Shown: in pieces, positions 7,820-15,179 of the stretch | How positions within the stretch are numbered: position 1 is the first letter of the stretch | How the letters are laid out: the number at the start of each line of letters is the position of its first letter | Assembly (NCBI GenBank): GCA_900766895.1 | Contig: CAAFXF010000128.1 | Span: 1 to 29,023 of the forward strand | Reading direction: 5' to 3' | Origin: Clostridia bacterium | GTDB lineage: Bacteria > Bacillota > Clostridia > Oscillospirales > Acutalibacteraceae | DNA: 29,023 nt | Made by a program: the position numbers and the translations under genes | The notes under the pieces: generated by a model | What the model was told of the DNA's origin: nothing | The model's input: only the letters and a program-made list of their open reading frames with translations | Database searches by the model: none

Positions 7820-8119
7820 ATGAAAGCAAGTGTTGCAATTCAGGTTTTACCAAGCGTACCGAATGAGGATGAGCTCATCCGTATTGTTGATGAGGTTATT
7901 GCCTACATTAAGTCAACAGGGCTCAACTGCTATGTCGGTCCGTTTGAAACAACTATCGAGGGCGAAAGCTACGACGAGCTTATGGAAATTGTTGCCAACT
8001 GCCAAAAGGTAGCAATCAATGCAGGCTGCGAAAGCGTCAGCGCATATGTAAAGATAGTGTATAATCCTGAAGGTGAGGTATTGACAATTGACAAAAAGGT
8101 TACAAAGCATCACCAATAA
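7820..8119 (+). CDS. Thiamine-binding protein, MTH1187/YkoF family
   Basis: A small 99-aa cytoplasmic protein of the Thiamine_BP (former DUF77) family, whose ferredoxin-like fold binds thiamine or its pyrimidine moiety. The fold pattern is visible: a first strand ASVAIQVLP, helix EDELIRIVDEVIAYI, a central GPFETTIEG segment, helix YDELMEIVANCQKVAI, and a last strand SAYVKIVY. ATG 7820 has AAAGGAAGAG at 7804-7813. It is the first gene after the TPP riboswitch, and its last 32 bases overlap the permease gene. It may buffer or hand on the imported precursor; the exact ligand here is not proven. Confidence 0.88.
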   Translation: MKASVAIQVLPSVPNEDELIRIVDEVIAYIKSTGLNCYVGPFETTIEGESYDELMEIVANCQKVAINAGCESVSAYVKIVYNPEGEVLTIDKKVTKHHQ

Positions 8120-8870
8120 AACGGCACCGATCGGTGCAATAATCGTCATATTTTTGCTGTGGCTTTTTGCCTGCAATATGGAGCTTGTGCCTGCATATAT
8201 GCTGCCGTCACCGGTGGATGTTGTAAAAGCATTTGTTGACAATTTTCCCATTATGATGAAGCAGGCGTCTGTAACCCTGCAGGAAACGATTTACGGACTT
8301 GCTATCGGTATTGTTATTGCGTTTGTTGTTGCGGCTCTTATGGATAGATTTGCAATACTTTACAAGGCGATTTATCCTGTTTTGGTTGTAACTCAAACAA
8401 TTCCTACCATAGCCATTGCTCCGCTTCTTGTGCTTTGGATGGGCTTTGGTATGGCACCTAAAATCACATTGGTTGTTATTACCACCTTTTTTCCGATAGC
8501 AATAGGATTGCTCAACGGCTTTGAAAATGTTGACCCCGATGCCGTAAATCTTATGCGCTCTATGGGCGCAGGCAGGCTTCAAATATTTAGGTATGTAAAG
8601 CTTCCTAATGCAACGGCCTCTTTCTTTTCGGGGCTTCGCGTTTCTGCCGCATATGCAGTTGTCGGTGCTGTTGTTTCGGAATGGCTCGGTGGATTTGAGG
8701 GCCTCGGCGTTTATATGACAAGAGTTAAAAAGGCGTATGCCTTTGACAAAATGTTTGCCGTAATTTTGTTTATTTCGGTAATAAGTCTTGTGCTTATGGG
8801 TATAGTTGTTTTGCTTGAAAGGGCTGCTATGCCTTGGGTACATAAAAAAGAAATTAAAGGAGTCAAATAA
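8088..8870 (+). CDS. thiX: ABC transporter permease for a thiamine pyrimidine precursor (ThiX-like)
   Basis: A 260-aa permease of the NitT/TauT/ThiX class, the membrane channel of an importer for an HMP-type pyrimidine such as formylaminopyrimidine. About six transmembrane segments are visible. The EAA loop that contacts the ATPase (MGAGRLQIFRYVKLPNA) lies at about residues 160-176. Translation probably starts at TTG 8088, because GGTGAGG at 8072-8078 is correctly spaced and no ATG fits. This start makes it overlap the preceding thiamine-binding gene by 32 bases, which suggests coupled translation. The assignment to thiamine precursors rests mainly on the riboswitch and on the NMT1-type binding protein next to it. 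Confidence 0.88.
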   Translation: MTKRLQSITNKTAPIGAIIVIFLLWLFACNMELVPAYMLPSPVDVVKAFVDNFPIMMKQASVTLQETIYGLAIGIVIAFVVAALMDRFAILYKAIYPVLVVTQTIPTIAIAPLLVLWMGFGMAPKITLVVITTFFPIAIGLLNGFENVDPDAVNLMRSMGAGRLQIFRYVKLPNATASFFSGLRVSAAYAVVGAVVSEWLGGFEGLGVYMTRVKKAYAFDKMFAVILFISVISLVLMGIVVLLERAAMPWVHKKEIKGVK

Positions 8871-8871
8871 T

Positions 8872-9894
8872 ATGAAAAAGTATTCAAAGATTTTAGCACT
8901 CGTTTTGGCTTTGGTTCTTACCTTCAGCCTTGTATCCTGTGCAAAGAGCAGTAATGATGAAAACAAGCCTGCTGACGAGGCAAAGGAAATAACCGTGTCA
9001 CTTGACTGGACACCAAACACAAATCATACAGGACTTTATGTAGCACTTGCAAACGGATACTATGCCGACGCAGGTCTTAATGTAAAGATTGTTCAGCCGC
9101 CTGAGGGTGACGCTATTGCTGCCTGCTCATCAGGTCAGGTACAGTTTGCAGTAGGCTATCAGGATTTGCTTTTGCCTGCATTTACATCCGAAACTCCAAT
9201 GGAGGTTACAGCGGTTGCCGCATTGCTTCAGCACAACACATCCTGTATCGTATCAAAGAAGGGTGCTGGTATGGACACTCCAAAGGGACTTGAGGGCAAG
9301 CAGTACCTCACATGGCAATCTCCTATTGAGCTTGCTATGATGAAAAATGTTGTAGAGGCTGACGGCGGTGATTTCTCAAAGGTAGAGCAAATTCCGGATG
9401 TTCCAACTGACGAGGCTCAGGATGTAAACGCAAATCCAAACCACGCTATCTGGATTTACTATGGCTGGGGCGGAATCAATGCAGAGGTTAACAATATTGA
9501 GGTTGACACCTTCTTCTTCAAGGATTTGAACCCTGTATTTGACTATTATTCACCTGTTTTGGTTGCAAACAATCAGATTATCAACGAAGACCCTGAAACT
9601 GTTAAGTCTTTCCTTGCCGCAACTCAAAAGGGCTACGAATATGCTGTTTCAAATCCTGATGAGGCTGCACAAATTCTTATTGACAGCGACGATACGGGAG
9701 CTCTTGACGGCTGTGAAAAGCTTGTTAAGGCAAGCCAAAAGTGGATGGCAGATCAATATGTTGCAGACGCACCGAAGTGGGGATATATCGACCCTGCAAG
9801 ATGGAATGCATTTTACAGTTGGGTTGCAGACGAAAAGATTATTGATGAAAAGTTACCTGATAACACAGGCTTTACAAACGATTATTTGGCATAG
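8872..9894 (+). CDS. thiY: Thiamine-precursor-binding lipoprotein, NMT1/THI5 family (ThiY-like)
   Basis: The extracellular binding subunit of the importer (340 aa). It begins with a lipoprotein signal whose lipobox is LVSC with C23, so it is lipid-anchored outside the membrane. The mature part is an NMT1/THI5-like periplasmic-binding fold. The diagnostic start is EITVSLDWTPNTNHTGLYVA (about 41-60), followed by YYADAGLNVKIVQPPEG and IAACSSGQVQFAVGYQD. ATG 8872 is served by AAAGGAG at 8856-8862 and sits one base after the permease stop. TPP control and its partners support import of a pyrimidine precursor such as HMP or FAMP rather than nitrate or taurine, which related proteins bind. Confidence 0.9.
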   Translation: MKKYSKILALVLALVLTFSLVSCAKSSNDENKPADEAKEITVSLDWTPNTNHTGLYVALANGYYADAGLNVKIVQPPEGDAIAACSSGQVQFAVGYQDLLLPAFTSETPMEVTAVAALLQHNTSCIVSKKGAGMDTPKGLEGKQYLTWQSPIELAMMKNVVEADGGDFSKVEQIPDVPTDEAQDVNANPNHAIWIYYGWGGINAEVNNIEVDTFFFKDLNPVFDYYSPVLVANNQIINEDPETVKSFLAATQKGYEYAVSNPDEAAQILIDSDDTGALDGCEKLVKASQKWMADQYVADAPKWGYIDPARWNAFYSWVADEKIIDEKLPDNTGFTNDYLA

Positions 9895-9897
9895 TAT

Positions 9898-10635
9898 ATG
9901 GAAGTTTTAAGAGCAGAAAATGTTTATAAAAGCTTTGGCGATGTCGATGTTTTAAGGGGCGCCTCTCTCACTCTTAATAAGGGCGAGATTGTCAGCCTGC
10001 TCGGCTTAAGCGGATGCGGTAAAACAACACTTTTTAATGTCCTGTCGGGTATTTATTCACCCGACAAGGGCAAGGTGTACCTTAATTCACAGGACATCAC
10101 AGGCAAGCCGGGTAAGGTTAGCTATATGCTCCAAAAGGATTTGCTTTTGCCTTACAGGAGAGTTATTGACAATGTTGCGCTTCCTCTTATCATTAACGGT
10201 ATGAGCAAAAAGGAGGCAAGGCAAAAGGCAGAGCCCTTGTTCAAAACCTTCGGCATAGATTCAACTCAATATATGTATCCGTCACAGCTTTCGGGCGGTA
10301 TGCGTCAGCGTGCTGCACTTTTGCGTACATATTTGTCATCAAACGGTGTTGCGTTACTTGACGAGCCGTTCAGCGCGCTTGATACCATTACAAAATCCAT
10401 GATTCACAAGTGGTATCTTGAGGTTATGAGGGAAATTGATTTGTCAACCGTTTTTATCACTCACGATATTGACGAGGCTATTTTGCTGTCGGACAGAGTG
10501 TACATTCTCGCTGACGGAGTGATAGAAAACGAGATTGTAATTGACTCGCCGAAGCCGAGAACCGCGGATTTCAATTTGACAGATGAGTTCCTAAGCTATA
10601 AACGCAAAATTGTCGAGATTCTGCATCTGCTGTAA
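9898..10635 (+). CDS. thiZ: ABC transporter ATP-binding protein for a thiamine precursor (ThiZ-like)
   Basis: The ATPase subunit of the ThiXYZ-type importer (245 aa). Walker A is GLSGCGKTT at 36-44, the signature LSGGMRQR at 131-138, and Walker B VALLDEPFSALD at 151-162, with an ITHD H-loop further on. All catalytic residues are intact. The ATG lies 3 bases after the thiY stop, and the upstream sequence (GATTATTTGGCATAGTAT) has no recognisable ribosome site. Translation therefore probably depends on ribosomes finishing thiY. It is the last gene of the thiamine operon. Confidence 0.9.
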   Translation: MEVLRAENVYKSFGDVDVLRGASLTLNKGEIVSLLGLSGCGKTTLFNVLSGIYSPDKGKVYLNSQDITGKPGKVSYMLQKDLLLPYRRVIDNVALPLIINGMSKKEARQKAEPLFKTFGIDSTQYMYPSQLSGGMRQRAALLRTYLSSNGVALLDEPFSALDTITKSMIHKWYLEVMREIDLSTVFITHDIDEAILLSDRVYILADGVIENEIVIDSPKPRTADFNLTDEFLSYKRKIVEILHLL

Positions 10636-10685
10636 TCAACTTCATTTATTAAACAAAATATTTTTATAAAAATTAAAAATAACTA

Positions 10686-10714
10686 TTTACTTTTATTTCT
10701 TAAAGTATTAATAT
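10686..10714 (+). promoter_or_regulatory. Candidate promoter for the D-glutamate/5-oxoproline operon
   Basis: TTTACT (10686-10691) and TAATAT (10709-10714) are 17 bases apart in the AT-rich gap after the thiamine operon. Each matches the consensus at four of six positions. There is too little room for a promoter after the hairpin at 10726-10762, so the promoter should lie ahead of it. Confidence 0.45.
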
Positions 10715-10725
10715 GGAAAATGTGA

Positions 10726-10769
10726 GGCAAGGAGGTCTCCGCACAGTCGGGGATTTCTTGCCATTTTTT
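10726..10769 (+). terminator. Strong hairpin and T-run in the gap before the dat operon: terminator or attenuator
   Basis: A long hairpin pairs GGCAAGGAG with TTTCTTGCC and, past a one-base bulge, TCTCCG with CGGGGA around a 6-base loop. ATTTTTTAT follows. It ends 23 bases before the dat start codon. It can end the thiamine operon transcript or act as an attenuator in the dat leader. The arm TCTCC (10736-10740) could also pair with GGAGA of the dat ribosome site. No known riboswitch aptamer is recognised here. Confidence 0.75.
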
Positions 10770-10792
10770 ATGCAGATTTAAGGAGAGAGTTT

Positions 10793-11635
10793 ATGAAAAA
10801 TCTTGGCTATTACAACGGAAAATACGATGAAATTGAAAAAATGCAAATTCCAATGCTTGACAGAGTTTGCTGGTTCGGTGACGGTGTTTATGATGCAACA
10901 TATGCACACAATCACGTTGTGTTTGATATGGATGCTCACCTCACAAGATTTTATAATTCCGCAAAGCTTTTAGGTATGAACATTCCTATGGAGCGTGACG
11001 AGCTTGAAAAGCTTTTGAGGGAGCTTGTGCTTAAGGTTGATGACGGTGACCAGTTTGTTTATATGCAGGTTACAAGAGGTAATGGCTTAAGAGGTCATAT
11101 CTATTCCGACGATATGCAGGGCAATTTGTGGATTACGCTCACGCCTTCTCCTGTTGCCGATACCTACAAGCCTATTGACGTTATCACTTACGAGGACAAG
11201 AGGTTTTTCTATTGCAACTGCAAAACACTTAATCTTATCCCATCCTGTCTTGCGGCAACAGCAGCAGATAAGGCAGGCTGTCATGAGGCTATCTTCCACA
11301 GAGGCGATATTGTAACAGAGTGTGCTCACTCAAATGTATCAATTTTTAAGGACGGCAAGGTTATCACTCATCCTCTTGATGATAAGATTCTTCCGGGTAC
11401 TGCAAGAATTCGTTTGCTTGCATTTGCCCAAAAGCTTGGCTTTGGTGTTGAGGAAAGAGAATACACTCTTGATGAGCTTATGGCTGCCGATGAGATCGTT
11501 GTTCATTCAACAGGCTCGTTCTGTATCCCTGTAAAAACAGTAGACGGCAAGGCAGTAGGCGGTAAGGCACCAGAAATGTTAAAGACTATTCAGGATGCTT
11601 TGGTTAAGGATTTTGAGGAGCAATGTAAGGCGTAA
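10793..11635 (+). CDS. dat: D-amino-acid aminotransferase (class IV, PLP-dependent)
   Basis: A fold-type IV aminotransferase (280 aa). It is predicted to catalyse D-alanine + 2-oxoglutarate to pyruvate + D-glutamate. The hallmarks that separate D-AAT from branched-chain aminotransferase are present: FGDGVY with Y33, and TRGNGLRGH with R100 and H102, matching the Y31/R98/H100 carboxylate trap of the Bacillus enzyme. The PLP lysine is K144 (NCKTLNLIP), and E177 (VTECAHSN) holds the cofactor pyridine nitrogen. ATG 10793 has TAAGGAGAG at 10779-10787. The gene opens a seven-gene operon and overlaps the next start by one base (TAATG). Branched-chain aminotransferase and aminodeoxychorismate lyase are less likely given the trap residues and the operon. 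Confidence 0.88.
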   Translation: MKNLGYYNGKYDEIEKMQIPMLDRVCWFGDGVYDATYAHNHVVFDMDAHLTRFYNSAKLLGMNIPMERDELEKLLRELVLKVDDGDQFVYMQVTRGNGLRGHIYSDDMQGNLWITLTPSPVADTYKPIDVITYEDKRFFYCNCKTLNLIPSCLAATAADKAGCHEAIFHRGDIVTECAHSNVSIFKDGKVITHPLDDKILPGTARIRLLAFAQKLGFGVEEREYTLDELMAADEIVVHSTGSFCIPVKTVDGKAVGGKAPEMLKTIQDALVKDFEEQCKA

Positions 11636-12696
11636 TGAATAGGGAAGAATTAACAAGGCTTAATATAGGCTATAATCTTGATTGGCTTATGAATATGGAC
11701 CCAAGGGGCTACGGTGTTTGCAGAATTTTGTACGACGGTGCGCTGAAATACACCGGCAAGCCGTTAACTCTAAACGGTGCCGAGGGTTTGGTTAAAAATA
11801 TAAAGAAGGGTGAGAAGGTGTTTATCTTAACCGGATTTATCCTTCTTCCGTGGAACGAGGCAGAAACAGACGGTATTATTTCATCAACTGTTTTTGCACG
11901 GTTTATTATGAGAGCATTTGGTGCAAAGCCTGTTATGATTGTGCCTGACCAATGCGAAAAGTCTATCAAGGCTATGAGCAAGGCTCTTGGGTTTGATGTT
12001 ACATATGATATAGATAACATTCCCGAAAACACGGTTTGCATTGTGCCTTTTACAAAGGACAGCCAAAAGGAGCAGGAGCAAACGGCAGAGATTTTGTCAC
12101 ACGGTCTTCCGTGCGCTATTATATCCAATGAGGCACCGGGCAGAAACAAGAATGGCTATTACCACAATGCCGTCGGTGTAAACACTACCGATGTTGAGGC
12201 AAAGTATGATATTCTGTTTAGGGAATGTCAAAAGCAGGGCGTTTATAATCTTTCCATCGGTGACCTCGGTAATGAGCTTGGAATGGGCACTATCGAAGAA
12301 CACATCAGAAAATATATCCCATATGCCGAGGAGGGTGGCTGTAAGGCAGGCACGGGCTTTGGCATTTTGGCAGAAACGGCGGCAGATAATATCATCACAG
12401 CTACCGTCAGCGATTGGGGTATGAATGCACTTATGGCATGCACTGCATTTTTGCTTGGTGATGCAGGTCTTTTGCACACTAATGATGAGCAATCTGCGGC
12501 TATGGATGCGGCAGCCGAGGCTGGTATGCTTGATATGTACGGTGAGGCAAGACCTTACATTGACGGAATAGGCAAAAATATTGTATTGCCGATGCTTTCA
12601 CTTATGAGAGGCCTTATTGAATATCCGCCAACCGTTGAGGAAAAAACATCGGCTTGGTTTGAAAACACATTGAAAAAAGGATTTTTTGACAGATGA
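11635..12696 (+). CDS. DUF4392 protein, homologue of the C-terminal domain of D-glutamate cyclase
   Basis: A 353-aa cytoplasmic protein of the DUF4392/GLUCM C-terminal family. In mammals this domain is fused to DUF1445 in the mitochondrial D-glutamate cyclase, which converts D-glutamate to 5-oxo-D-proline. Conserved stretches include FILTGF, ETDG (77-80), SNEAPGRNKNGYYHNAVG (about 165-181) and the strong SIGDLGNELGMG (207-218). The N-terminal DUF1445 half is missing from this protein but is encoded separately at 14349-15134 in the same operon. The start ATG overlaps the dat stop by one base and its own stop overlaps pxpB by four, so translation is coupled. Family membership is clear. That the bacterial protein works as a cyclase subunit is inferred. 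Confidence 0.75.
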   Translation: MNREELTRLNIGYNLDWLMNMDPRGYGVCRILYDGALKYTGKPLTLNGAEGLVKNIKKGEKVFILTGFILLPWNEAETDGIISSTVFARFIMRAFGAKPVMIVPDQCEKSIKAMSKALGFDVTYDIDNIPENTVCIVPFTKDSQKEQEQTAEILSHGLPCAIISNEAPGRNKNGYYHNAVGVNTTDVEAKYDILFRECQKQGVYNLSIGDLGNELGMGTIEEHIRKYIPYAEEGGCKAGTGFGILAETAADNIITATVSDWGMNALMACTAFLLGDAGLLHTNDEQSAAMDAAAEAGMLDMYGEARPYIDGIGKNIVLPMLSLMRGLIEYPPTVEEKTSAWFENTLKKGFFDR

Positions 12697-13412
12697 TTTA
12701 TTCATTTTTACAAAACGGTGACGGCGCAGTTACCGTCGAGTTCAAAAATGAAATAAGTGAAGAGGTTAACAACTGCGTTACCGCCCTGTGTGATGCTATT
12801 GAACAGCTTGGTATAAAGGGCGTTACCGAGTGTATACCTACCTTTTGTTCGCTGACTGTTCTTTATGATTGCACTGTGATATCATCAAAACAGCTCAGGC
12901 ACAGGCTTTCGGCTATCCTAAAGGGCTTAAACACATCGGGGCAAAAATCGGCAACACTGTTTGAAATTCCGGTTTGCTATGATGATTGCTTTGCACTTGA
13001 TATGCAAAATGTTTGTGAGCATACGGGACTCTCAAGGGAAGAGGTTATTGCCCGTCACAGTGGTAGAGATTATTTGATTTATATGCTTGGCTTTTTGCCC
13101 GGATTTGCATATCTCGGCGGAATGGATGAAAGTATTGCCACTCCTCGTTTGCAATCTCCCCGTGCAGAAATTTTTGCAGGTGCTGTCGGTATAGGCGGTG
13201 AGCAAACGGGCATTTATCCCGTAGCTTCTCCGGGAGGATGGCAACTGATAGGCAAAACACCTGTAAGGGTTTATGATAAACGAAGCGAAAATCCTATTTT
13301 GTATAATTCGGGAGATTATGTAAGGTTTGTACCTGTTTCTCTTGATGAGTACAAGCTTATCGAAAAGCAGGTTGACGAAGGCGTATACAGGATAAACAGG
13401 ATAAAAATATGA
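12693..13412 (+). CDS. pxpB: 5-oxoprolinase subunit PxpB (KipI family)
   Basis: Subunit B of the prokaryotic ATP-dependent 5-oxoprolinase, which opens 5-oxo-L-proline (pyroglutamate) to L-glutamate together with PxpA and PxpC. At 239 aa it has the normal length. Family motifs are IPTFCSLTVLYD (about 48-59), LGFLPGFAYLGG (132-143), TPRLQSPR (150-157) and ASPGGWQLIGKTP (178-190). The Bacillus homologue KipI was first described as a sporulation-kinase inhibitor. The complete pxpA-C set here favours the 5-oxoprolinase role. It overlaps both neighbours by ATGA, so synthesis is coupled. Confidence 0.93.
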   Translation: MIYSFLQNGDGAVTVEFKNEISEEVNNCVTALCDAIEQLGIKGVTECIPTFCSLTVLYDCTVISSKQLRHRLSAILKGLNTSGQKSATLFEIPVCYDDCFALDMQNVCEHTGLSREEVIARHSGRDYLIYMLGFLPGFAYLGGMDESIATPRLQSPRAEIFAGAVGIGGEQTGIYPVASPGGWQLIGKTPVRVYDKRSENPILYNSGDYVRFVPVSLDEYKLIEKQVDEGVYRINRIKI

Positions 13413-14338
13413 TAGAAATAATTAATCCCGGTATGTTGACAACGGTTCAGGATTTCGGCAGAGTCGGGGTAATGAAAAACGGATTTACCCAAAACGGTGC
13501 TATGGACAGGTACAGTATGACTGTTGCCAACCGTCTTTGCGGTAATTGTGACAACGCACCTGTGCTGGAAATTACCGTTATGGGCATAACTGCAAAATTT
13601 AATAAGGATTGTATCTTTTGCCTGTCGGGTGCCGATTTTTCATCAAGGCTCAACGACAATCCAATTCGCACCAATAAGGCATATAAAGCTTCTAACGGTG
13701 ATGTGTTGACTATGGGCAGTGCAAAAAACGGTATGCGCTCATATCTTGCCGTAAGCGGAGGCATAGTGGGTGAATATGTAATGGGCAGTGCCTCAACCGA
13801 CCTAAAGTTTTCTGCGGGAGGTTATCTCGGCAGGAAGCTAAAGGCAGGGGATGTCCTTCAAATCGGAAGCGGGAGCTTTCCTCTTGATGACATTGAAAAA
13901 TGGCAGATAGCAGAAAACAGCTATGAGGATAACATTGAACTTCGTGTGGTTTTAGGTCCGCAGGACAAGATGTTTACCGCAGATGATATAAAGCTGTTTT
14001 TGTCGCAGGAATACACCGTAACCCCGCAGGCAGACAGAATGGGCATTAGGCTGTCGGGTAAGCCGTTGCAATCAAAATCGGGTATGGATATAATATCGGA
14101 CGGTATTGTGCTCGGCTCTATTCAGGTGCCTAATTCAGGCGAGCCTATTATTCTTATGGCAGACCACCAAACAACAGGCGGTTATGCAAAGATTGCAACC
14201 GTTATCAGTGTTGATTTGCCTCTTGTCGCTCAGGCAAGGCCAAACAGCAAAATACATTTTAAGGCTGTCAGCGTTGACACGGCAGAAAGAGAAGTTAAAA
14301 AACAAAAAAGGTTTTTTGAAAATTTATATATGTTTTAG
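13409..14338 (+). CDS. pxpC: 5-oxoprolinase subunit PxpC (KipA / biotin-dependent carboxylase-like)
   Basis: Subunit C of 5-oxoprolinase (309 aa). It belongs to the family often labelled allophanate hydrolase subunit 2 or biotin-dependent carboxyltransferase-like. The signature begins NPGMLTTVQDFGRVG (about 6-20), then NGAMDRYSMTVANRLCGN, with LSGADFS, RSYLAVSGG and a C-terminal RMGIRLSG...PNSGEPIILMADHQTTGGYAKIA region. It forms a complex with PxpB, whose gene it overlaps by four bases. The stop at 14336-14338 is 10 bases before the DUF1445 start. Urea amidolyase activity is unlikely because PxpA is present nearby and no biotin-carboxylase partner is seen. Confidence 0.93.
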   Translation: MIEIINPGMLTTVQDFGRVGVMKNGFTQNGAMDRYSMTVANRLCGNCDNAPVLEITVMGITAKFNKDCIFCLSGADFSSRLNDNPIRTNKAYKASNGDVLTMGSAKNGMRSYLAVSGGIVGEYVMGSASTDLKFSAGGYLGRKLKAGDVLQIGSGSFPLDDIEKWQIAENSYEDNIELRVVLGPQDKMFTADDIKLFLSQEYTVTPQADRMGIRLSGKPLQSKSGMDIISDGIVLGSIQVPNSGEPIILMADHQTTGGYAKIATVISVDLPLVAQARPNSKIHFKAVSVDTAEREVKKQKRFFENLYMF

Positions 14339-14348
14339 GTGATAACAT

Positions 14349-15134
14349 ATGGATTATACAAATATGCATCCTCATCAGGTTAAGGATTTAATCCGCGAGG
14401 GAAAGATAGATTATCAAACATCGGGTATGTGCGCAGGCTATGCACAGGCAAATCTCTGCATTTTGCCAAAGGACTATGCCTTTGATTTCCTGCTGTTTTG
14501 TATGCGCAATCCAAAGCCGTGCCCCATTTTAGAGGTGGGCGATGTCGGCTCAAGGGAAATAAAGGCAATGGCAAGCAGTGGTGATGTTTGTACGGATTTT
14601 CCAAAATATCGCATTTGGAAAAACGGCGTGCTTGAAAAAGAGGTTACCGATATTTCACAGTATTGGCAGGACGATTTTGTGTATTTTCTTATTGGATGCA
14701 GCTTTTCCTTTGAGGCAGAGCTGTTGGAGGCTGATGTTCCTGTTCGACATATAGAGGAAAATGTAAATGTTCCCATGTTCAACACAAATATTGAGCTTGA
14801 GAGCGCGGGTGCATTTCACGGCAATATGGTTGTTTCTATGCGTCCTATACCGAATGATTTGGTTGTTAAGGCAGTTAATGTAACGGCGGCAATGCCGAGG
14901 GTTCACGGCGCACCGATTCAAATCGGCAATCCCGAGGCTATCGGAATTAAGGATGTAACAAAGCCCGATTACGGCGATAGCGTAACTATTAACGATGGCG
15001 AGGTTCCTGTATTTTGGCCTTGCGGAGTTACACCGCAAAATGCTGTTATGCAAACAAAGCCACCTATTGCAATCACTCATGCACCGGGTCATATGTTTAT
15101 TACAGACGTAAAGAATTCTTCGTTAAAGTATTGA
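14349..15134 (+). CDS. DUF1445/YcsI family protein (D-glutamate cyclase N-terminal-domain homologue)
   Basis: A 261-aa protein of the DUF1445 family, annotated variously as putative hydro-lyase (UPF0317) or D-glutamate cyclase. Diagnostic segments are QTSGMCAGYAQANLCILP (about 23-40), PCPILEVGDVG (57-67), FLIGCSFSFEAELLEADVPVRH (about 112-133), VPMFNTNIE and the C-terminal PPIAITHAPGHMFITD. The ATG has AGGTGAT at 14337-14343. In Bacillus subtilis the homologue ycsI sits with pxpA (ycsF), kipI and kipA. Here the operon also supplies the DUF4392 partner, which suggests the two proteins together form the cyclase that makes 5-oxoproline from D-glutamate. This activity is inferred; hydro-lyase activity on another substrate is not excluded. 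Confidence 0.78.
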   Translation: MDYTNMHPHQVKDLIREGKIDYQTSGMCAGYAQANLCILPKDYAFDFLLFCMRNPKPCPILEVGDVGSREIKAMASSGDVCTDFPKYRIWKNGVLEKEVTDISQYWQDDFVYFLIGCSFSFEAELLEADVPVRHIEENVNVPMFNTNIELESAGAFHGNMVVSMRPIPNDLVVKAVNVTAAMPRVHGAPIQIGNPEAIGIKDVTKPDYGDSVTINDGEVPVFWPCGVTPQNAVMQTKPPIAITHAPGHMFITDVKNSSLKY

Positions 15135-15179
15135 TAGGAACATAAATGTTTTTAATTGATAGGAGCAAAAATGTTTTTA
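15131..15179 (+). repeat. Tandem duplication of the pxpA ribosome site and start codon
   Basis: Two 24-base copies, 15131-15154 and 15156-15179, agree at 22 of 24 positions and lie one base apart. Each contains TTGATAGGA, a spacer and ATGTTTTTA. The second copy provides the real pxpA start at 15171. The first ATG (15146) opens a 16-codon frame (MFLIDRSKNVFSRLKF) ending at TGA 15194-15196, inside pxpA and out of frame with it. Confidence 0.7.

Noticed and set aside
8208..9020. Long open frame of 270 codons on the minus strand
   Set aside because: It lies fully opposite thiX and the start of thiY, has no good ribosome site and a composition rich in Lys, Asn, His and Tyr typical of antisense shadow frames.
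10636..10792. T-box, PreQ1, fluoride or guanidine riboswitch in the leader of the dat operon
   Set aside because: I looked for the conserved cores of these classes and found none; only a simple long hairpin is visible.
10793..11635. Reading dat as branched-chain aminotransferase or aminodeoxychorismate lyase
   Set aside because: Y33, R100 and H102 match the D-amino-acid aminotransferase carboxylate trap, and the neighbours act on D-amino acids.
12693..14338. Allophanate hydrolase (urea carboxylase) subunits 1 and 2
   Set aside because: The common automatic label for these families; presence of pxpA and absence of a biotin-carboxylase partner support 5-oxoprolinase.
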